The notes under the pieces: generated by a model | The model's input: the letters and a program-made list of their open reading frames with translations, nothing else | Database searches by the model: none | What the model was told of the DNA's origin: nothing | In this document: positions 52,813 to 61,887 of the stretch, piece after piece | Numbering within the stretch: the stretch's first letter is position 1 | Layout: every line of letters starts with the position of its first letter | Translations under genes and position numbers: made by a program | Source of the DNA: Ruegeria sediminis | GTDB taxonomy: Bacteria; Pseudomonadota; Alphaproteobacteria; Rhodobacterales; Rhodobacteraceae | Direction: 5' to 3' | Length of the DNA: 64,000 nucleotides | Assembly (NCBI RefSeq): GCF_005938215.1 | Contig: NZ_VCPD01000011.1 | Span: forward strand, 1 to 64,000

Positions 52813-52884
52813 GCCCCGCGCGGGGCGGGATGTCCGTTTTGTACACGCCTTCCCAGAGGCGGTCGGGCGGGGTTTCACCCCGCC
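52813..52884. repeat. Palindromic repeats in the rpoA-rplQ spacer
   Basis: GCCCCGCGCGGGGC at 52813-52826 is a perfect 14-base palindrome, and GGCGGGGT/ACCCCGCC (52866-52884) is a perfect 8-bp stem around a 3-base loop. They resemble the GC-rich elements in the rplR-rpsE spacer. They lengthen the usually short rpoA-rplQ gap to about 175 bp. Confidence 0.7.
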
Positions 52885-52890
52885 GCAACC

Positions 52891-53907
52891 TCAGAACGCG
52901 TCTTCGAATTTCTTCGCCAGATCCTCGATGTTGTCCGGCGGCCAGTCCTCGACATCCATGCCGAGGTGCAGGCCCATGCCCGACAGCACTTCCTTGATCT
53001 CGTTCAGCGACTTGCGGCCGAAGTTCGGGGTGCGGAGCATCTCGGCTTCGGTCTTCTGGATCAGGTCGCCGATGTAGACGATGTTGTCGTTCTTCAGGCA
53101 GTTCGCCGAACGCACCGACAGTTCCAGCTCGTCCACCTTCTTGAGCAGCAGCGGGTTGAACTCCAGCCCGTCGTCCTCGTCCTGGCGGCCGGCGGCTTCG
53201 GGCTCGTCGAAGTTGACGAAGATCGACAGCTGGTCCTGCAGGATGCGCGCGGCGAAGGCCAGCGCGTCCTCGGGGGTGATCGAGCCGTCGGTTTCGATCT
53301 TGAGCGTCAGCTTGTCATAGTCCAGAACCTGGCCTTCGCGGGTCGGCTGCACGTCATAGGCGACCTTCTTGACCGGCGAATAGATCGCGTCGATCGGGAT
53401 CAGGCCGATGGGCGCGTCCTCGGGCTTGTTCTTTTCGGCCGAGACATAGCCCTTGCCGGTGTTGACGGTCAGTTCCATGAACAGGTCGGCGCCGTCGTCC
53501 AGGTGGCAGATGACGTGATCGCGGTTCAGGACCTCGATGCCGTTGCTTTCGCTGATGTCGCCGGCGGTGACGACCGCGGGACCCTTGGCGTTGATCGACA
53601 GGCGCTTGGGCCCTTCGACTTCCATGCGCAGGGCGACCTGCTTGAGGTTCAGGATGATGTCGGTGACGTCTTCGCGGACACCGGCGACCGAGGAGAACTC
53701 GTGCAGCACGTTGTCGATCTGGACGCTGGTGATGGCCGCGCCTTGCAGCGAGCTCATCAGAACGCGGCGCAGCGCGTTGCCGAGCGTCAGGCCAAAGCCG
53801 CGCTCCAGCGGTTCGGCGACCAGCGTCGCCTGGCGTGCGGGATCGTTGCCCGGCTTGCCGTCAAGCTGGGTCGGTTTGATCAATTCTGCCCAATTCTTGT
53901 GGATCAT
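52891..53907 (-). CDS. rpoA: RNA polymerase alpha subunit
   Basis: 338 residues. The N-terminal domain ([39 protein letters not shown]) dimerises and binds beta and beta'. The C-terminal domain (about 265-330: [37 protein letters not shown]) binds UP elements and regulators. ATG 53907 is the standard start; the open frame continues to 53970. It follows rpsK by about 120 bp and precedes rplQ. Confidence 0.98.
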   Translation of the reverse strand: MIHKNWAELIKPTQLDGKPGNDPARQATLVAEPLERGFGLTLGNALRRVLMSSLQGAAITSVQIDNVLHEFSSVAGVREDVTDIILNLKQVALRMEVEGPKRLSINAKGPAVVTAGDISESNGIEVLNRDHVICHLDDGADLFMELTVNTGKGYVSAEKNKPEDAPIGLIPIDAIYSPVKKVAYDVQPTREGQVLDYDKLTLKIETDGSITPEDALAFAARILQDQLSIFVNFDEPEAAGRQDEDDGLEFNPLLLKKVDELELSVRSANCLKNDNIVYIGDLIQKTEAEMLRTPNFGRKSLNEIKEVLSGMGLHLGMDVEDWPPDNIEDLAKKFEDAF

Positions 53908-54026
53908 GTAATCCCTCCATTCCTGTCCGCGCCCCATGACCGGAGAAGGTGCAGACGCCCGAGGTTTCAAAACGGCGAACCGGGACCGCGCGCAAAGACA
54001 CGGTCCCAGCCTGATTTTTCGGTCGC

Positions 54027-54416
54027 TTAGACGCGGCGGCGCTTCGGCGGGCGGCAGCCGTTGTGGGCGATCGGGGTCACGTCGCGGATCGACGTGATGT
54101 TGAAGCCCACTGCGGCCAGGGCGCGCAGCGCCGATTCACGACCCGAACCGGGGCCCTGAACTTCGACTTCCAGCGTCTTGACGCCATGTTCCTGCGCCTT
54201 GCGGCCGGCATCTTCGGCGGCCATCTGGGCGGCGTAGGGGGTCGATTTCCGCGATCCCTTGAAGCCCATCGTGCCGGCGGACGACCACGAAATGGCGTTG
54301 CCCTGCACATCCGAGATCAGGATCTTGGTGTTGTTGAAGGTCGAGTTCACATGGGCGACGCCCGATGCGATGTTCTTGCGCTCTTTGCGCTTGGTGCGTG
54401 TCTTTTCGCGTGCCAT
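54027..54416 (-). CDS. rpsK: 30S ribosomal protein S11
   Basis: 129 residues. [59 protein letters not shown] and the invariant ending [19 protein letters not shown] are S11. It sits in the platform of the 30S subunit. It follows rpsM by 14 bases in the alpha operon. Confidence 0.98.
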   Translation of the reverse strand: MAREKTRTKRKERKNIASGVAHVNSTFNNTKILISDVQGNAISWSSAGTMGFKGSRKSTPYAAQMAAEDAGRKAQEHGVKTLEVEVQGPGSGRESALRALAAVGFNITSIRDVTPIAHNGCRPPKRRRV

Positions 54417-54430
54417 CGGTCAGACCCTCC

Positions 54431-54799
54431 TTACTTCTTCTTGCCCGCGATCGGCTTTGCGGGGCCTTTGCGGGTGCGAGCGTTGGTGTGGGTGCGCTGA
54501 CCGCGAACCGGCAGGTTGCGGCGGTGACGCAGACCGCGGTAGCAGCCCAGGTCCATCAGGCGCTTGATGTTCATCTGCACTTCGCGGCGCAGGTCGCCTT
54601 CGACGGTGTAGTTGGCGTCGATATGCTCGCGGATGGCCAGAACTTCGGCGTCGCTGAGTTCGTTGACCCGGCGGCTCTGCTCGATGCCGACGGCGTCGCA
54701 GATCGCCTTGGCCGAGGTGTTGCCGATACCGGTGATGTAGGTGAGGGCGATGGGTACCCGCTTGGCAGTCGGGATGTTTACGCCGGCAATACGTGCCAC
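54431..54799 (-). CDS. rpsM: 30S ribosomal protein S13
   Basis: 122 residues. [39 protein letters not shown], a helix-two-turn-helix region, and the C-terminal [20 protein letters not shown] are S13. It contacts the P-site tRNA and the head of 30S. It starts about 200 bp after adk; no rpmJ gene is seen in the gap, which instead carries a short CGGGA/TCCCG hairpin (54912-54925). Confidence 0.98.
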   Translation of the reverse strand: MARIAGVNIPTAKRVPIALTYITGIGNTSAKAICDAVGIEQSRRVNELSDAEVLAIREHIDANYTVEGDLRREVQMNIKRLMDLGCYRGLRHRRNLPVRGQRTHTNARTRKGPAKPIAGKKK

Positions 54800-55000
54800 G
54801 TGTCACTTTCCTTTCGTTGCGGTTCCGTAACTCCAGAACCTTTTTTCACAACGCTTGACCGTGGCAGTGTGGCCAGAGGGTCCAGCATTTGTACGAGGTA
54901 GTCCTGGCACACGGGACGAATCCCGCATGCGCGGTTGATTCCCATTGGGGATGTGGGTCGATATGGGCTTTTGGACCTGCCGTCAAGCCCCCACCCTGAA

Positions 55001-55642
55001 TCAGCCCAGAATGGCCTCGATCGAGGCAGTGACTTCCTTGATGTCGGCCAGGCCGTTGACCGGGCGCAGGTCGCCCTTGGCGTAGTAATAGCCGATCAGC
55101 GGCGAGGTCTTCTTGTAGTATTCCATCAGGCGCGTGCGCAGGCTTTCCTCGTTGTCGTCGGCGCGCCGCACCATCTCGGTGCCGCCGCACTGGTCGCAGA
55201 CGCCCGGGGTTTTCGTCGGCTTGGTCTCGTCGTGATAGACCTCGCCGCAATTGCCGCAGGTGAAGCGGCCGGTAATGCGCCTGACCAGCGCCTCGTCATC
55301 GACGCGCATCTCGATCACCGTGTGCAGCGACTGGCCCAGCTTGGCCAGCAGCGCCGCCAGCGCGTCGGCCTGGGCCAGCGTGCGGGGAAAGCCGTCGAAG
55401 ATGAAGCCGGCGCCGGCCTCGGAGGTCAGCCTTTCCTCGATCAGGCCGATGACGATCTCGTCGGTGACGAGATTGCCGGCGTCCATGATCTCGGCGACCT
55501 TCTTGCCCATCTCGGTGCCCGAGGTCTTGGCCTCGCGCAGCATGTCGCCGGTGCTCAGCTGGATCATGCCGCGCGTCTCGACCAGGTGCCGCGCCTGTGT
55601 GCCCTTGCCCGCGCCCGGGGGTCCAAGAAGAATGATGTTCAT
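55001..55642 (-). CDS. adk: Adenylate kinase with four-cysteine LID
   Basis: 213 residues. P-loop [16 protein letters not shown]-binding STGDMLREA and the [14 protein letters not shown] stretch are present. The LID is the long form with [13 protein letters not shown] and [11 protein letters not shown], two CxxC pairs that bind zinc (or another metal) in related enzymes. E. coli Adk lacks this cluster. It converts AMP and ATP to two ADP. It overlaps secY by ATGA, as in other spc/alpha clusters. Confidence 0.97.
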   Translation of the reverse strand: MNIILLGPPGAGKGTQARHLVETRGMIQLSTGDMLREAKTSGTEMGKKVAEIMDAGNLVTDEIVIGLIEERLTSEAGAGFIFDGFPRTLAQADALAALLAKLGQSLHTVIEMRVDDEALVRRITGRFTCGNCGEVYHDETKPTKTPGVCDQCGGTEMVRRADDNEESLRTRLMEYYKKTSPLIGYYYAKGDLRPVNGLADIKEVTASIEAILG

Positions 55643-57003
55643 CGGCGCGCCGGTCCCTTCCTGCCGCGTTTCTTGCCCTTGCCGCGCAGCTGGGACTTTT
55701 CGATCAGCCCCTCGTATTGATGCGCGAGCAGGTGGCTCTGGACCTGCTGGATGGTGTCCATGGTCACCGACACGATGATCAGGACCGAGGTGCCGCCGAA
55801 ATAGAACGGGATGGCGAACTGGCCGCGCAGGATCTCGGGCAGCAGGCAGACGGCGGCCAGATAGGCCGAGCCCAGCACCAGCACGCGGTTGACCACGTAT
55901 TCCAGGTACTCGGAGGTCTTCTTGCCCGGGCGGATGCCGGGGACGAAGCCGTTCTGCTTTTTCAGGTTGTCGGCCACGTCATCGGGTTTGAACGACACGT
56001 TGAACGTGTAGAAATAGGCGAAGAACACGATCATCGAGGCGAAGAACAGCAGGTAGAGCGGCTGGCCGGGGCCGAAATTGGCCAGGAGCCAGGACATCAC
56101 CGGGCCGCTGGCCGCCCCCGAGGAGAAGGTCGAGATGGTGACCGGCAGCAGCAGCAGCGAGCTGGCGAAGATCGCCGGGATCACGCCCGCCGGGTTGACC
56201 TTGACCGGCAGGTGGCTGGAGCCGCCGTCATAGACCTTCATCCCGACCTGGCGGCGCGGGTACTGGATGTGGATCTTGCGCAGGGCGCGCTCCATGAACA
56301 CAACGAAGGTGATGACCGCGATCACCATGACGATGACGCCGACGATAACGGCGGGGCTGATCGCGCCCGAACGGCCGGAGGCGAAGAACTGCGCCAGCGC
56401 GGCGGGAACCTCGGCGATGATGCCGACGAAGATGATCAGCGAGATGCCGTTGCCGATGCCGCGCGCGGTGATCTGTTCGCCCAGCCACATCAGGAACATG
56501 GTGCCGCCGACCAGCGTGATCATGGTCGAGAAGCGGAAATAGAGACCCGGATCGGTGGCCAGATCGCCCGATTCCAGCGACACGGCAAGACCGTAGGCCT
56601 GCACGGTGGCCAGCGCCACGGTGCCGAAGCGGGTGTACTGGTTGATCTTCTTGCGGCCCTGTTCGCCCTCTTTCTTGAGCTGTTCGAGCGCGGGAACCAT
56701 CGAGGTCAGCAGCTGCACGATGATCGAGGCCGAGATGTAGGGCATGATGCCGAGGGCGAAGATGCCCATGCGCCCCAACGCGCCGCCGGTGAACATCGAA
56801 ACCATGCCGCCGATGCCCTGCCCCGCCTGCTCCATGAACTCGCGCAGCGCCTGACCGTCGATACCCGGCACCGGAATGAAGGTGCCGAGGCGGTAGACGA
56901 TCAACAGACCCAGCGTGAACAGGATGCGGTTGCGCAGATCGGTGGCTTTGCCAAGGGCGGACCAGCTTGTGTTGGCCGCCATTTGTTCTGCTGCTGATAC
57001 CAT
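55639..57003 (-). CDS. secY: Preprotein translocase subunit SecY
   Basis: 454 residues with ten predicted helices. [19 protein letters not shown] and the plug helix, [40 protein letters not shown] and [20 protein letters not shown] (cytoplasmic loop that contacts SecA and the ribosome) are diagnostic. It forms the central protein-conducting channel. The basic C-terminus [13 protein letters not shown] is lineage-typical. It follows rplO by about 110 bp and overlaps adk by 4 bases. Confidence 0.97.
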   Translation of the reverse strand: MVSAAEQMAANTSWSALGKATDLRNRILFTLGLLIVYRLGTFIPVPGIDGQALREFMEQAGQGIGGMVSMFTGGALGRMGIFALGIMPYISASIIVQLLTSMVPALEQLKKEGEQGRKKINQYTRFGTVALATVQAYGLAVSLESGDLATDPGLYFRFSTMITLVGGTMFLMWLGEQITARGIGNGISLIIFVGIIAEVPAALAQFFASGRSGAISPAVIVGVIVMVIAVITFVVFMERALRKIHIQYPRRQVGMKVYDGGSSHLPVKVNPAGVIPAIFASSLLLLPVTISTFSSGAASGPVMSWLLANFGPGQPLYLLFFASMIVFFAYFYTFNVSFKPDDVADNLKKQNGFVPGIRPGKKTSEYLEYVVNRVLVLGSAYLAAVCLLPEILRGQFAIPFYFGGTSVLIIVSVTMDTIQQVQSHLLAHQYEGLIEKSQLRGKGKKRGRKGPARR

Positions 57004-57112
57004 AAATCGGTCTCTCTTATGAAAACGCCGCCCGAAACCGTTTTCCGGCTCGGGCGGCGTCTTGGAAAACTCTGAGGTCTATGTAAGCGGGACTTGGCCC
57101 GCTCACAAGCGC

Positions 57113-57586
57113 TTACTCTGCCGCAGCGGCTTTTGTGACCTTCAGTGAACCGCCCGCTTTCTCGACTGCCTCGACGGCAGCTTTCGAGGCGCCGGTCACT
57201 TCCAGGTTCACCTTGGCCGAGATTTCGCCCTTGGCGAGGATGCGCACGCCGTCCAGCTTGCGGCGCACCAGGCCGCTGGCGACCAGCGCGTCCTCGGTGA
57301 TCGCGGATTTGGCGTCCAGCTTGCCGGCGTCGACGAACTTCTGGATCAGGCCCAGGTTGATGACGGCGAATTCCTTGCGGTTCGGCTTGTTGAAGCCGCG
57401 CTTGGGCAGACGCTGGTAGAGCGGCATCTGGCCGCCTTCGTAGCCGTTGATGGCCACGCCCGAGCGGGATTTCTGACCCTTGATACCACGGCCGCCCATC
57501 TTGCCCTTGCCCGAGCCGGGGCCCCGGCCAACGCGGGTTTTCTTGGGCGCGGCGCCCGGATTGTCACGCAGTTCGTGAAGTTTCAT
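57113..57586 (-). CDS. rplO: 50S ribosomal protein L15
   Basis: 157 residues. [40 protein letters not shown], the [20 protein letters not shown] segment and the C-terminal domain are L15. The frame is open to 57637, but ATG 57586 has AGGAG upstream and the L15 N-terminus. Unusually, rpmD is not just upstream: about 3.3 kb with three unrelated genes intervenes, and rplO has its own promoter-like sequence. Confidence 0.98.
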   Translation of the reverse strand: MKLHELRDNPGAAPKKTRVGRGPGSGKGKMGGRGIKGQKSRSGVAINGYEGGQMPLYQRLPKRGFNKPNRKEFAVINLGLIQKFVDAGKLDAKSAITEDALVASGLVRRKLDGVRILAKGEISAKVNLEVTGASKAAVEAVEKAGGSLKVTKAAAAE

Positions 57587-57684
57587 GTCGCTTCTCCTAA
57601 GCCGGATGTGACCCCCGAAGCGTGATGGGCCAAACACGGCGTTTCTTGGTTTTTGATTCTTGTGGCGCTGTCGTCCACCGGGGG

Positions 57685-57713
57685 CGTATAGACCCAGTCC
57701 AAGGATGGTTCAA
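57685..57713 (-). promoter_or_regulatory. Probable sigma70-type promoter of rplO-secY-adk
   Basis: On the minus strand, TTGAAC (57708-57713), a 17-base spacer and TATACG (57685-57690) form a good promoter about 100 bases upstream of the rplO start. The optimal spacing and the break in the operon just upstream make it likely to drive rplO through rplQ. It lies within the divergent spacer between rplO and the cyclase gene. Confidence 0.65.
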
Positions 57714-57783
57714 GGGGTATGCCGCCCGGAGGCGAACGGCAATTGCCCAGGACACCGGCCGATTCCGTGCTAGATTCCCCCAC

Positions 57784-58953
57784 ATGGGCTGGAAACTGGA
57801 CAAGGTCATCGACTGGGTGCTTTCGGAAGGCCGGATGCTGCCCGACCTCGATCACGTCGTCGGCGGGCTGGGAAAGGCCATGCTGGAGGCCGAGGCGCCG
57901 ATCTGGCGGATCCGCCTTGCCATCCGCACCGTGCATCCGCTGGTGACCGCGCTGAGCTCGGCCTGGGAACGGGACAGCGGCAAGATCGACAGCGTCGCCG
58001 CCAGCCACGGGCTGGACCAGCGCCAGGAATTCATCGGCAGCCCGCTGGCGCGGATCGCGGAAACCGGCAGACCGCTGCGGAAATCGCTGACCGATCTCAC
58101 CGACGCGGATCACGTCGCCTATCACGAACTGCGCGAACGCGGCGCCACCGACTATTTCGGCCTGCCTCTCAGGTTCGTCGGCGAAGGCGGCGGCGTGCTG
58201 GTCTTCGTGTCCGACCGCACGGAGGGGTTCTCCGACCAAGACATCGCCGGGTTCGGAAAGATCGGCGCCGCCATCACCCCGATCGTCGAGGTGCACCGGC
58301 TGCGGAACCTGTCGCTGGCGGTGGCCGAAGCCTATCTCGGCCCGCGCACCGGGCGGCGGGTGGTCGGCGGGCAGATCACCCGGGGCGATATCGACCGGAT
58401 CGAGGCGGCAATCCTGATCAGCGACATCCGCGACTGGACCGGGCTGAACGCGCGGCTGCCGGTCGAAGAGACCGTCGCGCTGGCGAACCGGTATTTCGAG
58501 GTCATCGACGCGGCCGTGACCGGGCATGGGGGCGAGATCCTCAAGTTCATCGGCGACGGCGTGCTGGCCATCTTTCCGGCCGAACCCGACATGCGCTCGG
58601 CCTGCCGCCGCGCGCTGAGCGCCGCCCGGGCCGCGCTGGCGGCGGTGCCGCAATCCGAGCTTCGATACGGGGTCGGGCTGCATTGCGGCAGCGTGCTATA
58701 CGGGAACATCGGCTCGGAGGCGCGGCTGGACTTCACCGTGCTCGGCCAGGCCGTGAACATCGCGGCGCGGATCGAGGCGCTGTGCGGCACGACCGGCCAG
58801 CCGGCGATCTATTCGCAGGACTTCGCGGAGATGCTGGAGACCGAGCACCTGCGTCTGGGGGCGTTTCCGCTGAAGGGACTGGACGCCCCGGCGCAGCTGT
58901 TCGCACCGGTTGCCGCCGAACCGGCCAAACCCCCGACCGAACAAATCTATTGA
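57784..58953 (+). CDS. Class III adenylyl/guanylyl cyclase (soluble)
   Basis: 389 residues. A GAF-like N-terminal region (about 40-180) leads into a class III cyclase domain (about 205-360). Catalytic residues: metal ligands D214 (LISDIRDWT) and D258 (FIGDGV), lysine K254 (ILKFIGD), T318 in the second base-selecting position (LDFTVLG), N325 and R329 (QAVNIAARIE). The lysine/threonine pair occurs in many bacterial adenylyl cyclases. It is transcribed opposite to the ribosomal genes and lies in the break between rpmD and rplO. The frame is open from 57622, but ATG 57784 gives the known architecture. Confidence 0.87.
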   Translation: MGWKLDKVIDWVLSEGRMLPDLDHVVGGLGKAMLEAEAPIWRIRLAIRTVHPLVTALSSAWERDSGKIDSVAASHGLDQRQEFIGSPLARIAETGRPLRKSLTDLTDADHVAYHELRERGATDYFGLPLRFVGEGGGVLVFVSDRTEGFSDQDIAGFGKIGAAITPIVEVHRLRNLSLAVAEAYLGPRTGRRVVGGQITRGDIDRIEAAILISDIRDWTGLNARLPVEETVALANRYFEVIDAAVTGHGGEILKFIGDGVLAIFPAEPDMRSACRRALSAARAALAAVPQSELRYGVGLHCGSVLYGNIGSEARLDFTVLGQAVNIAARIEALCGTTGQPAIYSQDFAEMLETEHLRLGAFPLKGLDAPAQLFAPVAAEPAKPPTEQIY

Positions 58954-59219
58954 CATCGGGCCGGACAGGCCGCATACGCCCCCGGTGCCATGTCTGCGGC
59001 GTGAGCAGACCGCGCGTCGGTTCCCTGGTGAACCCGGACTGCGCTGCACCTCAATCTCGACAAGACTGATACCCAGATCACGCGGGGGTCGGCGTGACGG
59101 AGCGCAGGGCCAGAACCGGCGTTGCAGCCCGTCCCGGAAACCAAGCGCGGCGCCGTTCGGGCCGTGCAACGACATCCGTGCGGCTGGCAAGGCCGTCACA
59201 AGAACAAGGAAGACGGTCT

Positions 59220-60431
59220 TTGGACTTCAACATGCTGGGGCTGACGCCCCGTTTCATCGCCAATCTCGAAACGCTCGGAATTTCCGAGCCCACACCGATC
59301 CAGAAGCAGGCCATCCCCCACGCCATGAACGGGCGTGACGTCATGGGGCTGGCACAGACCGGCACCGGCAAGACGCTGGCCTTTGGCCTGCCCATCCTGA
59401 TGGCGCTGATCCGGCAGGAGGGCAGACCCGCCCCCAAATCGGCGCGCGGCCTGGTGCTGGCGCCGACCCGCGAACTGGCCAAGCAGATCTCGGACAACCT
59501 GCGCGCCTATTGCGACGGCACCTCGATCCGGGTCGACCTGGTGGTCGGCGGGGTGTCGATGGGGCCGCAGATCAACCGCCTGAACCGCGGCACCGACCTG
59601 CTGGTGGCGACGCCGGGCCGGCTGATCGACCTGCTGGAGCGCAAGGCGGTGCGGCTGGACCGGACCGGGTTCCTGGTCCTCGACGAGGCCGACCAGATGC
59701 TGGACCTGGGCTTCATCCATGCGCTGCGCAAGATCGCGCCGCTGCTGCCCAAGGATCGGCAGACCATGCTGTTCTCGGCCACCATGCCCAAGCAGATGGC
59801 CGAGATCGCCGCGACCTATCTGAACAACCCGGTCCGGGTCGAGACCACGCCTCCGGGCAAGCCGGCGGACAAAATCACCCAGGGCGTGCATTTCGTGGCG
59901 CAGGCCGAGAAATCGGCGCTGCTGATCGAAATGCTGGACGGCCATCGCGACGAGCTGGCGCTGGTCTTTGCCCGCACCAAGCACGGGGCCGAGCGGCTGA
60001 TGAAGGCGCTGGACCGGGCGGGCTTTGCCGCCGGGGCGATCCACGGGAACAAGTCGCAGGGCCAGAGGGACCGGGCGCTGCAGATGTTCCGGGACGGCAA
60101 GCTGCGGGTGCTGGTGGCCACCGATGTCGCGGCGCGCGGCATCGACATTCCCGACGTGCGCCACGTCTACAACTACGATCTGCCGAACGTGCCCGACAAC
60201 TATGTGCACCGGATCGGGCGCACCGCGCGGGCGGGCCGCGACGGCCGCGCCGTGGCGCTGTGCTCTCCGGCGGAAATGTCGGAGCTGCGCGCGATCCAGA
60301 AGACCATGGCGCGCGACATCCCGGTGCTGGGCGGCCGTCCCTGGACGGTGGAAGAGCCCAAGGCGCCCAGGAAACAGCAGACCCGGCGGCGCCGCCCGAA
60401 CCGCGGGCGGCCCCGCGCCAAGGCCGCATGA
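59220..60431 (+). CDS. DEAD-box ATP-dependent RNA helicase
   Basis: 403 residues. Motifs in order: Q motif GISEPTPIQKQAIPHAM, I AQTGTGKT, Ia PTRELAKQ, GG, Ib TPGRL, II VLDEAD, III SATM, IV, V ATDVAARGID and VI HRIGRTARAG. A basic C-terminal tail (RRRRPNRGRPRAK) is present. I choose TTG 59220, preceded by AGGAAG at the right spacing, because the family begins with (M)DFNMLGLTPRF; ATG 59232 is the alternative. It resembles RhlE-type helicases of ribosome assembly or cold response. It lies in the insertion within the ribosomal operon, with a terminator following. Confidence 0.93.
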   Translation: MDFNMLGLTPRFIANLETLGISEPTPIQKQAIPHAMNGRDVMGLAQTGTGKTLAFGLPILMALIRQEGRPAPKSARGLVLAPTRELAKQISDNLRAYCDGTSIRVDLVVGGVSMGPQINRLNRGTDLLVATPGRLIDLLERKAVRLDRTGFLVLDEADQMLDLGFIHALRKIAPLLPKDRQTMLFSATMPKQMAEIAATYLNNPVRVETTPPGKPADKITQGVHFVAQAEKSALLIEMLDGHRDELALVFARTKHGAERLMKALDRAGFAAGAIHGNKSQGQRDRALQMFRDGKLRVLVATDVAARGIDIPDVRHVYNYDLPNVPDNYVHRIGRTARAGRDGRAVALCSPAEMSELRAIQKTMARDIPVLGGRPWTVEEPKAPRKQQTRRRRPNRGRPRAKAA

Positions 60432-60440
60432 ACGCAGAAA

Positions 60441-60467
60441 GCGCCCCGAAATCGGGGCGCTTTTTTT
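60441..60467 (+). terminator. Intrinsic terminator of the DEAD-box helicase gene
   Basis: GCGCCCCG (60441-60448), loop AAAT and CGGGGCGC (60453-60460), followed by seven T residues. It lies 10 bases after the stop. Read on the minus strand it is followed by TTTCTG, so it may also end the DUF1127 transcript. Confidence 0.92.
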
Positions 60468-60498
60468 CGGCCGGTTCGTTCAGCGGACGCTTGCCGCG

Positions 60499-60714
60499 TC
60501 AGTCGCAGTAGACATGGGCGCGGGCGAGGTCCGCGATGTCGCAGCGCCGGACGCCGATGTCGTTGAGTTCGCGATCGGTGAGACCCTGCAGTTCGGCATA
60601 GGTGCGGTTGTATTCGGCCGCGCGTGCGCGCGCCTGTTTCACGTCCTCGACGAAGGCGCGGATGCGGGCGCCGAGGTTGAAACCGGTGTGCGGGATGTTC
60701 GATACATGTGCCAT
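60499..60714 (-). CDS. DUF1127 small protein
   Basis: 71 residues. The DUF1127/YjiS-like core, with a basic amphipathic helix and the ending YAELQGLTDRELNDIGVRRCDI, is clear. Members are small, basic and often stress-induced; some bind RNA in alphaproteobacteria. ATG 60714 has GAAAGGAAAA upstream; the frame opens farther out, without homology. It lies between the helicase gene and rpmD, in the insertion in the ribosomal cluster. Its function here is unknown. Confidence 0.85.
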   Translation of the reverse strand: MAHVSNIPHTGFNLGARIRAFVEDVKQARARAAEYNRTYAELQGLTDRELNDIGVRRCDIADLARAHVYCD

Positions 60715-60878
60715 TTGTTTTCCTTTCTCGGACCGGGGCGCATTCCCCGGAAATCGTTCTGGTTTTCCTGTCCTGGAACGGCGGAGATAAGGACCGCGGC
60801 GGCGGCCGGCAACGGGCGTTTCGGTCTGGCCGCCATGCGTTTTCGTCATGGCGCGTTTCGTGGGCGCAACCGGCGCAC

Positions 60879-60910
60879 AAAAAAAACGCCCCCGGTTTCC
60901 CGAGGGCGTT
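60879..60910 (-). terminator. Intrinsic terminator after rpmD
   Basis: On the minus strand an 11-bp stem (60885-60895 with 60900-60910, one G-U pair) is closed by a 4-base loop and followed by six to eight T residues. It lies 27 bases after the rpmD stop. A terminator here is unexpected in the spc operon and ends the upstream half of the ribosomal supercluster. Confidence 0.88.
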
Positions 60911-60936
60911 CGTCAGTTCGGATCGTTGAACCGCGC

Positions 60937-61125
60937 TCAGCCGCGTTCTTCGATGATCTTCACCAGATGCGGGATCTTGTTGACCATGCCGCGGACCGAG
61001 GGGGTGTCCTCGAGCTCGCGGGTCTTGTGCATCTTGTTCAGGCCCAGGCCGATCAGGGTTGCGCGCTGCTCGGCGGGGCGGCGGATCGGCGAGCCGATCT
61101 GCTTGACGACGATGGTTTTTGCCAT
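60937..61125 (-). CDS. rpmD: 50S ribosomal protein L30
   Basis: 62 residues. [40 protein letters not shown] and [18 protein letters not shown] are L30. It follows rpsE by 12 bases. In the standard spc operon rplO comes next; here a terminator and an insertion separate it from rplO. Confidence 0.97.
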   Translation of the reverse strand: MAKTIVVKQIGSPIRRPAEQRATLIGLGLNKMHKTRELEDTPSVRGMVNKIPHLVKIIEERG

Positions 61126-61137
61126 GGTGACGTCTCC

Positions 61138-61719
61138 TTACGCTTCTTCGGCGACTTGCGCCGATGCGGCCGGTGCGTCGTCCCGCTTGGGCAGGATGTC
61201 GGCGACCTTCTTGCCGCGGCGTGCCGCGACCGAACGCGGGCTCTGCTCTTTCTGCAGGCCGTTGATGGTGGCGCGGATCATGTTGTAGGGGTTCGAGCTG
61301 CCCAGCGACTTGGACACGACGTCCTTGACGCCCAGCATTTCGAACACGGCGCGCATCGGACCACCGGCGATGATACCGGTACCTTCCGGCGCGGTGCGCA
61401 TGACGACCTTGCCGGCGCCGTGGCGGCCGGTCATGTCGTGGTGCAGGGTGCGGCCTTCGCGAAGCTGCACGCGGATCATCTGGCGCTTGGCCTGCTCGGT
61501 GGCCTTGCGGATGGCCTCGGGCACTTCTTTCGCCTTGCCCTTGCCAAAGCCGACGCGGCCCTTCTGGTCGCCGACGACCACCAGAGCGGCGAAGCCGAAG
61601 CGCTTGCCACCTTTGACGGTTTTCGACACACGGTTGATCGCGACGAGACGATCTGCGAATTCCGGTGTCGCTTCCTCGCGGTCGCGGCCACGGCCCCGAC
61701 GCTGTTCACGTTCTGCCAT
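61138..61719 (-). CDS. rpsE: 30S ribosomal protein S5
   Basis: 193 residues. [40 protein letters not shown], the RPAP-like [20 protein letters not shown] and the C-terminal [12 protein letters not shown] are S5. The frame is open to 61827, but ATG 61719 is the family start. It follows rplR by about 170 bp, an unusually long spacer that holds several palindromic repeats. Confidence 0.97.
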   Translation of the reverse strand: MAEREQRRGRGRDREEATPEFADRLVAINRVSKTVKGGKRFGFAALVVVGDQKGRVGFGKGKAKEVPEAIRKATEQAKRQMIRVQLREGRTLHHDMTGRHGAGKVVMRTAPEGTGIIAGGPMRAVFEMLGVKDVVSKSLGSSNPYNMIRATINGLQKEQSPRSVAARRGKKVADILPKRDDAPAASAQVAEEA

Positions 61720-61794
61720 TCGGCATTCCTTTCTCTGTGGCGCCCGGCGCCGTTTGTACAATCGCAGTGAGCCGCATGGCTCCCCGATCATCGA

Positions 61795-61881
61795 GGCGGG
61801 CGGACCCGCCTTCCTGTTGCGTCGCAAGGCGGGGTGAACCCCGCCCTACAGAGTTGCGGCAAGGCGGGGATTCACCCCGCC
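61795..61881. repeat. Three palindromic repeats in the rplR-rpsE spacer
   Basis: Three stem-loops lie in 87 bp: GGCGGG/CCCGCC (61795-61810), GGCGGGGT/ACCCCGCC (61828-61845) and GGCGGGG/CCCCGCC (61863-61881). The last two are preceded by nearly identical GTTGCG..GCAAGGCGGGG sequence, so they look like tandem copies of one element with a period of about 35. They resemble those in the rpoA-rplQ spacer. Confidence 0.75.
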
Positions 61882-61887
61882 GCGCCG

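Noticed and set aside
57784-60714. Genomic island or mobile element in the spc operon
   Set aside because: No integrase, transposase, target-site duplication or flanking inverted repeat is visible, and GC content and codon use match the neighbours; simple gene insertion or rearrangement is more likely.
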